NCBI RefSeq assembly: GCF_003963535.1
Contig: NZ_CP034539.1
Location: forward strand, 4,278,001 to 4,342,000
From: Streptomyces cyaneochromogenes
GTDB lineage: Bacteria > Actinomycetota > Actinomycetes > Streptomycetales > Streptomycetaceae
Length of the DNA: 64,000 nt
Reading direction: 5' to 3'
The notes below the pieces were generated by a model. It searched no databases. It was not told the origin of the DNA and saw nothing but the letters and a program-made list of their open reading frames with translations. This document shows, piece after piece, positions 59,125 through 64,000 of this stretch. The position numbers and the translations under genes are program-made. The first letter of the stretch is position 1. The number at the start of each line of letters is the position of its first letter.

Positions 59125-60828
59125 ATGCCCGCGAAGACGACCCTGGACGACGACCGTGCCGTGCCGGCGGAGGCGGTCACTCCGCTGATCCGGGGTGTGG
59201 TGGTGCTGCGACGGCTGACGGAGGCCGGCGGGACGCTGAGCGCGAGCGGGCTGGAGCGGAGCACCGGGCTGGCGCGCTCGACGGTGGACCGGATCGCGTC
59301 CACGCTCGCGCGCATGGGATACGTCCGCCTCGACGGCCGTGATGTGGTGCTGGCCCCCCGTGTGATGGAACTCGGCAACGCCTACCTGGCCGCCCTCGGC
59401 CTGCCCGCCCTGCTCGCCTCCCACGCCGACGCGCTCGCCGACGCGCTGGACGAGTCGGTGTCCCTGGCGGTCGCCGACCGCGACGGCATCCGCTTCATCC
59501 ACCAGGCGACCCGCCGCCGCGCGATGTCCCTCAGCTTCCGCATCGGCGACCGGCTCCCCGCCGAACGCACCGCGCCGGGCCCGCTGTTCGCGACGGAGTG
59601 GACGGACGCGCAGTGGCGGGCATGGCACGAGCGGCGGGCGGCGGACCCGCAGGACCGGGGCTTTCCCGCCGTACCACCCCGGGAGCACACGTCACCCGAC
59701 GAGGACGAAGAGTACGACCAGGACTTCGCACGCCGGGCCGAACGGGCCGGCAAGGACGGCTGGGCGCTGGACGACCAGTTGATCGAGCCGGGGCTGGTGG
59801 CGGTGTCGGTACCGGTACGCGACCCCCGCGCGGGCGGCCGTATCGCCTGCGTGGCGAACGTGGTGAGCCACACGAGCCGCCACACGGCCGCGCACCTGCG
59901 CGACACGCTCCTCCCCCGCCTGCGCACGGCGGTGGCGGAGATGGAACGCGAACTGCGCGAGGCACCCGAACCCGCGCCCGGCCCGGCACCGACCGGCCTG
60001 GCGACCTGGACGGGCGCCTCCAAGCAGGAGCTGGGCAGGGAGTTCGTCGAGTCGCTGGCCCGCGGACTGACCGTACTGACCGCCTTCGGCGCGGGACGGG
60101 CCGAACTGACGCTCACGGACGTGGCACGGGCGACGGGTCTGTCCCGCGCCACGGCACGCAGGGCCCTCATCACGTACGAGCATCTGGGCCTGGTACGCCA
60201 GTCCGGCACCCGCGGCTTCGCGCTCACCCCCCGCGTCCTGTCGCTGGGTTTCCCGCCCCTGTCCCGCACCTCCTTGGCCCGGATCGCTGCTCCGCACCTG
60301 GCCGAACTGGCCTACCGCGTCCACGAGTCGGCGTCGCTGGCGGTGCTGACACCGTCCGGCGAGGAGATCCAGTACACGGCCCGGGCCGCCACCGCCCGCG
60401 TGATGAGCGTCAACGTGACGGTCGGCACACGGCTGCCGGCCTACGCGACCTCACTTGGCCGCGTCCTGCTGGCGGATCTCCCGCCCGGGGAAAGGAAGTT
60501 GGACGCGAGCGGGGCAGCCCTGCTGCGCCCGCTGACCCCCCGCACGATCACCGACCCCTCCACCCTGACGGCCGCCCTGGAGGACGTCCGCGCGCGGGGG
60601 TACGCCCTGGTCGACGAGGAGCTGGAGGAGGGCCTGCGCTCGGTGGCGGTACCGGTCCGCGACCGCACGGGCCGGGTGGTCGCCGCGGTGAACGTGGCGA
60701 CGCACGCCGCTCGGCGGACGGTGGAGGAGTGCGTACGGGAGGTGCTGCCGGAGCTGTTGGAGACGGCCGGGCGGGTGGAGGGGGACCTGGGGGTGGCGGG
60801 GAGGTTCGCTCGGGTGTCGGTGGAGTGA
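59125..60828 (+). CDS. Double IclR-family regulator (two complete IclR units fused)
   Basis: This 567-residue protein contains two complete IclR regulators in one chain. The first has an HTH (IRGVVVLRRLTEAGGTLSAS, then LARSTVDRIASTLARMGYVR) and an effector domain to about residue 280; the second begins near residue 305 (VESLARGLTVLTAFGAG, then LTDVARATGLSRATARRALI) and ends with VNVATHAARRTVEECV. IclR proteins sense aromatic or carboxylate ligands and usually dimerise, so a fused pair could act as a single-chain dimer, possibly with unlike ligands. No target operon is adjacent. Confidence 0.85.
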   Translation: MPAKTTLDDDRAVPAEAVTPLIRGVVVLRRLTEAGGTLSASGLERSTGLARSTVDRIASTLARMGYVRLDGRDVVLAPRVMELGNAYLAALGLPALLASHADALADALDESVSLAVADRDGIRFIHQATRRRAMSLSFRIGDRLPAERTAPGPLFATEWTDAQWRAWHERRAADPQDRGFPAVPPREHTSPDEDEEYDQDFARRAERAGKDGWALDDQLIEPGLVAVSVPVRDPRAGGRIACVANVVSHTSRHTAAHLRDTLLPRLRTAVAEMERELREAPEPAPGPAPTGLATWTGASKQELGREFVESLARGLTVLTAFGAGRAELTLTDVARATGLSRATARRALITYEHLGLVRQSGTRGFALTPRVLSLGFPPLSRTSLARIAAPHLAELAYRVHESASLAVLTPSGEEIQYTARAATARVMSVNVTVGTRLPAYATSLGRVLLADLPPGERKLDASGAALLRPLTPRTITDPSTLTAALEDVRARGYALVDEELEEGLRSVAVPVRDRTGRVVAAVNVATHAARRTVEECVREVLPELLETAGRVEGDLGVAGRFARVSVE

Positions 60829-60872
60829 GGTGAGGCGGGGAGGTTCGCTCGGGTGTCGGTGGAGTGAGGTGA
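60795..60872 (+). repeat. 39-bp tandem duplication across the end of the IclR gene
   Basis: Two identical 39-bp units (60795-60833 and 60834-60872) contain the end of the reading frame and its TGA stop. Since 39 is a multiple of 3, either copy can provide the same C-terminus. It is followed by shorter repeats (CCGGGCAGCCGCCG). Confidence 0.9.
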
Positions 60873-60963
60873 GGCGGCATCGCCTCACTGCCCGGGCAGC
60901 CGCCGACCGGGCAGCCGCCGCGCCCAGGGTGCGACCTCGGCCGCCGTTGCCCACGGTGCGATC

Positions 60964-61563
60964 TCAGCCGTCGTAAGGCCTGGCGGCACGCCCCTCGCGC
61001 AGGGTCAGCCCCCACCAGGCGAGCTGGTCCAGCAGCACGGAGGCGGCCTTGGAGGTGCCGTCCGTGTCGTGCGGGCGGCCCTCGTCGTCGAACTGCTCCC
61101 ACGCCATGTGGAAGCTCACGGTGTCGCGCAGAGTGACGGCGTGCAGCTCGGCGAAGACCTGGCGCAGCTGCTCCACCGCCCGCTGGCCACCGGCCATACC
61201 GCCGTAGGAGACGAAGCCGACCGGCTTGGCCCGCCACTCCCGGTACACGTAGTCGATGGCCAGCTTCAGCGAGGCCGGGTACCCGTGGTTGTACTCGGGC
61301 GTGACGACGACGAACCCGTCGAGCCCACCGATCCGCTCGGCCAGGGCCGGGGCGTCGTCCGGGGCGGCGGACCGCTCCAGGGTGAGCTTGAGCTCGCCGG
61401 CGAGGGCGGGTTCGGACAGGTCGATGACATGCGTCTCCATGTCGTCACGCCGGCCGATCTCGGAGACGAACCACTGAGACACCTTGTCGGCGAAACGGCC
61501 GGGACGAACGCTGCCGATGAGAACGCCGATCTTGAGCGGGGGCTGCGACATGGCACGGGACAT
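60964..61563 (-). CDS. NADPH-dependent FMN reductase
   Basis: The protein has 199 residues of the flavodoxin-like NADPH FMN reductase family: N-terminal IGVLIGSVRPGRFADKVSQW, the TPEYNHGYPASLKLAIDY motif and SYGGMAGGQRAVEQ. It reduces FMN or quinones. The ATG at 61563 follows GAGG by 6 bases; another ATG at 61551 lies inside. Its promoter contains a SoxR box, so it should be induced by redox-active compounds. Equivalent to a known SoxR target in S. coelicolor. Confidence 0.9.
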   Translation of the reverse strand: MSRAMSQPPLKIGVLIGSVRPGRFADKVSQWFVSEIGRRDDMETHVIDLSEPALAGELKLTLERSAAPDDAPALAERIGGLDGFVVVTPEYNHGYPASLKLAIDYVYREWRAKPVGFVSYGGMAGGQRAVEQLRQVFAELHAVTLRDTVSFHMAWEQFDDEGRPHDTDGTSKAASVLLDQLAWWGLTLREGRAARPYDG

Positions 61564-61633
61564 GGTGTACCTCGGTTCCGGGAAGTCGGTCGGGAGCGAT
61601 CGAGCGCCACCTCCGGGTGGGGCCCGCTCAAGC

Positions 61634-61664
61634 AACGTAAAATCTCAAGCGAACTTGAGGTCAA
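61634..61664 (-). promoter_or_regulatory. SoxR-dependent promoter with 19-bp spacer
   Basis: On the minus strand TTGACC (-35, 61664-61659) and TACGTT (-10, 61639-61634) are separated by exactly 19 bp, and the SoxR palindrome CCTCAAG-TTCG-CTTGAG is centred in it. This is the hallmark of MerR-class activation and matches the enterobacterial and Streptomyces SoxR box. Confidence 0.85.
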
Positions 61665-61783
61665 GCGCTCCCGGAGAGCCCCGAGGGAGGCCCCCGAAGA
61701 AGATCGCCGAACCACACCACCGATCACCGGCAACCGGGGCGAACGCCGAGGGACGTATCCGCTACGCTGTCAGGACACCTTTC

Positions 61784-61856
61784 GCCTTCGTAGCTCAGGG
61801 GATAGAGCACCGCTCTCCTAAAGCGGGTGTCGCAGGTTCGAATCCTGCCGGGGGCA
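61784..61856 (+). tRNA. tRNA-Arg (anticodon CCT)
   Basis: The 73-nt sequence folds with acceptor GCCTTCG/CGGGGGC, D stem GCTC/GAGC, anticodon stem CCGCT/AGCGG with loop CTCCTAA (anticodon CCT, reads AGG), T stem GCAGG/CCTGC. CCA is not encoded. It is the probable integration site of the element to its right. Confidence 0.95.
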
Positions 61857-61873
61857 CAGCAAAGCACCAGGTC

Positions 61874-61908
61874 AGGAGCCCTTCCGTCCAGCGGACGGGA
61901 GGGCTCCT
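61874..61908 (+). terminator. Long hairpin after tRNA-Arg
   Basis: AGGAGCCCTTCCGTCC pairs with GGACGGGAGGGCTCCT (16 bp, one G-U pair), loop AGC. It is 17 bp after the tRNA and likely terminates it. It also lies at the element border. Confidence 0.8.
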
Positions 61909-61968
61909 GCGCTTGCAGCACACATATGGCACACATGCCATGCGCGCGGACGGTGGGGAGCTGGCAGG

Positions 61969-62316
61969 ATGCCCGTCAAGGATGATCTGGCCCGGCGCCG
62001 GCACGAGAAGTTGATCGACCGCCTTGAGTCGCTGATGCGGGCCGCGCTCAAGCCCGAGTACCAGGGCTACTACGGGCATCTGATCCTGAGCAGCGACGAT
62101 CTCGCGGAGATGGGCGAGCTCAAGGACGTCCGGCGTGCCGCTCGGGAGGCGGGACGTCGTCTCGGCTGGAAGGCGACCACCCAGCTCGTAGGTGGCCGGC
62201 TCTTTGTGCTCGACGAGCGGGAGGTTCCCGAGGAGATCGAGCAGCTGGCTGGAGACACGGCCGCTGCAGCGATTGACGGGGCCTGGCAGGAAGGCCGCCG
62301 ACCGCGCGGCATCTGA
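61969..62316 (+). CDS. Element-encoded small protein, unknown function
   Basis: This 115-residue protein begins with a basic helix (KDDLARRRHEKLIDRLESLM) and has a middle segment YYGHLILSSDDLAEMGELKD, followed by a basic stretch and an acidic helix. No signal, membrane segment or known motif is seen. The start follows GGGGAG, GTGGGGAGC upstream. It is between the tRNA and the convergent integrase, so it probably belongs to the element. Could be a small DNA-binding or regulatory protein. Confidence 0.65.
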   Translation: MPVKDDLARRRHEKLIDRLESLMRAALKPEYQGYYGHLILSSDDLAEMGELKDVRRAAREAGRRLGWKATTQLVGGRLFVLDEREVPEEIEQLAGDTAAAAIDGAWQEGRRPRGI

Positions 62317-62330
62317 TCCGAGGGAGCGGC

Positions 62331-62374
62331 GAGGGGCCGCCCCACCGCAACAGCGTGGTGGCGCGGCCCCTTCG
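62331..62374. terminator. Bidirectional hairpin between the small protein and integrase
   Basis: GAGGGGCCGC...CCACC and GGTGGC...GCGGCCCCTTC form a long stem (about 14 bp with one mismatch) between the convergent genes. Confidence 0.7.
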
Positions 62375-62406
62375 ACTACGGCTCCCCCGCACGGATTAGG
62401 CACACA

Positions 62407-63645
62407 TCACGCGGCGCCTTCCTCCAGTGCGGCCACCGCCTCAGCGGCCTTGCGGGCCTGCCGTTCCGCCTTCTCCAATTTGGCCTTCGCCTTGGCCAGC
62501 TGCTTGGCGCGGCGCTTGTGCATCTTCTTCGACACCTCGTCCAGACGGTCCGGGAAGAGGTGGCCATACGTGTCCAACGTCAGGGTCGCGGACTTGTGGC
62601 CCAGCATCGTCTGTACGACGTTGACGTCCGCGCCGCTGGCGATGGCCAGCGAAGCCGCCGTGTGCCGCAGCTTGTGCGGGGTGACGTTGAGGTGCCCCAG
62701 CCCGGCCTTCACGACCGCTGGCGCGAAGAACCGCTGACGGAAGTTACGGGCACGCAGCGGGCCTCCCTGAGGGGCGGTGAAGAGCAACTCTTCATCTCCC
62801 CGGCCCTGGACGTGGGGCTTCAACTCCTCTGCCAGGAACCGCGGGATCGGTACCGACCGGCGCTCGTGGTTCTTGGGGGTGTCGAGGTAGAGCTTGCCGT
62901 TGTCCTCAGCGTACGCCTCGACGATGTGCGCTCGGCAGGCGTCCAGGTCCACGCGACCCACCTTCAGCGCGGACGCCTCGCCCCACCGCAGGCCGGTGTA
63001 GGCCAGCAGCAGGATGAACACCCGGTAGGCGCCCGACGCGTTGGCCAGCGCGTCGACCTGCATGTCATCGAGGTACACGTGGTCGGCCGGCACCGCCTTC
63101 GGCAAGGGCACGCCGACAGCCGGGTTGACCGCCAGACGACGAGCCTTGACCGCGTAGCCGAGAACGCGGCTGAGGACGACGTACGCCTTGCGGACCGACC
63201 GAGGGCTGAGCTTCCTGCCGCCTGCCGCCTCGCCGGACAGCAGGTCCGCGAGCCACTCGGCGATGTCCTCGAAGTGGATGCGGTCCAACGGTGTGGTGCC
63301 CCACCTGGGGATCACGTGGACGTCGAGAACGCCGCGATAGCGGCCCCGGGTCGAACGCTTGAGATGGATCTGCGCGGCCAGCCAGGACTCCGCCACCTCT
63401 GCGAATTTCACGCGTGCGGCTGCGGGATCGCGGTAGGAGCCGTCGTTGAGACGGGACTCCATCCTTGTCCGCTCCGCCTCGGCGTCGACCTTGCGGGCGA
63501 AGGTCTTCATCTTCGGCTTGCCATCGGGGTCGTACCAGCGCACGCGGTACCGCCCCGGCGGCGTACGGCCCGCCCGCTTGGCTTCCGCCACGGCCCGTAC
63601 GTACGTTCCGTGCCCGATACGGTCCTCAATCCAGACCCGCGCCAA
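62407..63645 (-). CDS. Tyrosine-type site-specific integrase
   Basis: The protein has 412 residues. The catalytic tetrad is complete: Arg220 (TGLRWGE), His324 and Arg327 (HKLRH), His350 (GHKSAT) and Tyr360 (DTYGH). The N-terminal region is a SAM-like core-binding domain. The C-terminal ~45 residues are a Lys/Ala-rich helix. Start is TTG at 63645, directly after the stop of the XRE gene, so the two are coupled. It should recombine attP with the tRNA-Arg attB. Confidence 0.95.
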   Translation of the reverse strand: MARVWIEDRIGHGTYVRAVAEAKRAGRTPPGRYRVRWYDPDGKPKMKTFARKVDAEAERTRMESRLNDGSYRDPAAARVKFAEVAESWLAAQIHLKRSTRGRYRGVLDVHVIPRWGTTPLDRIHFEDIAEWLADLLSGEAAGGRKLSPRSVRKAYVVLSRVLGYAVKARRLAVNPAVGVPLPKAVPADHVYLDDMQVDALANASGAYRVFILLLAYTGLRWGEASALKVGRVDLDACRAHIVEAYAEDNGKLYLDTPKNHERRSVPIPRFLAEELKPHVQGRGDEELLFTAPQGGPLRARNFRQRFFAPAVVKAGLGHLNVTPHKLRHTAASLAIASGADVNVVQTMLGHKSATLTLDTYGHLFPDRLDEVSKKMHKRRAKQLAKAKAKLEKAERQARKAAEAVAALEEGAA

Positions 63646-63927
63646 CTAGCACCCCCTCCGGTCATTACTGGACACCGACGGGAGCGGCAGGAGCAGGGCC
63701 ATGGGAGGAACACCGAGCGCGGTGGCGATGGCGACGAGGTCGTCGACATCGCAGCGTCGGTGGGCGCGTTCGGTTCGGCTGAGGGCGGTGTTGGACATCG
63801 GGCGGCCCAGCGCGGTGCAGCGGGCGGCGAGCTGGTGCTGGGTCAGGCTGCGCACGAGGCGTAGGTGCTCGATGGCGCGGGCGGTGTGGAGGCCGGCGGG
63901 GCCTATTTCGACAGGTCGGGTTGCCAT
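63646..63927 (-). CDS. XRE-type regulator of the element
   Basis: This 93-residue protein is a helix-turn-helix regulator (LRLVRSLTQHQLAARCTALG, then MSNTALSRTERAHRRCDVDD), with ALGVPPMALLLPL following. It starts at ATG 63927; a start at 63960 would add 11 residues. Neither has a clear ribosome site. It immediately precedes the integrase. An inverted repeat across its start suggests autoregulation. Confidence 0.8.
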   Translation of the reverse strand: MATRPVEIGPAGLHTARAIEHLRLVRSLTQHQLAARCTALGRPMSNTALSRTERAHRRCDVDDLVAIATALGVPPMALLLPLPSVSSNDRRGC

Positions 63928-63965
63928 GACAGGTAGCTGTAACTTGCATCCGGCCGTCATGGCAA
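63921..63965 (-). promoter_or_regulatory. 10-bp inverted repeat at the XRE start
   Basis: TTGCCATGAC (63921-63930) and GTCATGGCAA (63956-63965) are perfect complements, 25 bp apart, and one arm contains the XRE start codon. Likely an operator or regulatory RNA structure controlling integrase expression. Confidence 0.5.
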
Positions 63966-64000
63966 GAGTTAGTTCTTAAACTCTATAAAAGTCGCCCGGG

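Larger units (their letters stand above)
61857..64000. mobile_element. End of an integrative element inserted at tRNA-Arg
   Basis: Directly after tRNA-Arg come a small unknown gene, a convergent tyrosine integrase and its XRE-like regulator, the typical border module of an actinomycete integrative element or prophage. Only this border is inside the window; the other end, excision genes and cargo are not. The att core cannot be defined without the other end. Confidence 0.75.

Noticed and set aside
57489..59378. 629-codon minus-strand frame opposite the M6 protease
   Set aside because: Antisense composition; the protease on the plus strand has signal peptide and HENGH zinc motif.

Overview
The window is chromosomal DNA from a Streptomyces species. 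The evidence is very high GC with strong third-position GC bias, GTG/TTG/CTG starts, an hrdD-type sigma factor, DUF397/XRE modules, a tricorn protease, a SepX cell-division protein and the order galU-glp-moaC-mog-rimJ-sepX. I count about 56 protein genes (one cut by the left edge), two tRNAs, many hairpin terminators and several operator palindromes that can be read directly. There is no rRNA, CRISPR array, insertion sequence or large biosynthetic cluster.

Layout. 0-9.8 kb holds mixed housekeeping and accessory genes: the end of a serine hydrolase, DUF1876, a HIT protein, a membrane protein, a metallophosphoesterase, two methyltransferases, a small secreted protein, a YbaK/EamA pair, a DUF397-XRE pair facing a histidine-kinase-like ATPase, and a VapBC toxin-antitoxin. 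9.8-16.6 kb holds an MMPL exporter with its TetR repressor and two visible operators, then a complete tricorn protease. 16.7-23.5 kb holds a translationally coupled Baeyer-Villiger-type monooxygenase / hydrolase / short-chain dehydrogenase operon facing a MerR regulator, then exonuclease III, a GNAT protein and an MFS exporter. 23.5-29.9 kb holds tRNA-Ala(CGC) with its terminator and the conserved actinobacterial cell-division and molybdopterin group (sepX, rimJ, mog, moaC, glp/moeA, galU), facing 5-formyl-THF cyclo-ligase.

29.9-44.1 kb holds a penicillin-acylase-type hydrolase, a cation/proton antiporter, an MFS protein, an FmdB/Ruc-like zinc-ribbon protein, an MTA/purine phosphorylase, a CpaB-like SAF protein, mscL, an LtrA protein, a P1-type peptidase, an L,D-transpeptidase lipoprotein and DUF6227. 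44.1-48.5 kb is the fructose operon (fruR-like DeoR, fruK, fruA). 48.5-58.9 kb holds two drug exporters with WYL and TetR regulators, hrdD with a sigma-R type promoter, a pat-like acetyltransferase, a LigB-type dioxygenase facing MarR, and an M6 protease. 59-61.7 kb holds a double-IclR fusion and an FMN reductase with a textbook SoxR promoter. From 61.8 kb to the right edge lies the end of an integrative element inserted next to tRNA-Arg(CCT): a small ORF, tyrosine integrase and XRE regulator.

How the genes work together. Most regulation appears local, with a repressor beside the exporter or enzyme it controls. Two global stress inputs are visible in the DNA: SoxR at the FMN reductase (redox-active compounds) and sigma-R at hrdD (thiol stress). 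The galU-to-sepX block couples nucleotide-sugar supply, molybdopterin synthesis and septum/pole organisation. No wholly new system is evident. The most unusual points are the double IclR fusion, the ATPase with an antitoxin-like tail beside VapBC, several paired operator palindromes, tandem repeats that modify gene ends, and a structured 514-bp non-coding stretch beside hrdD.
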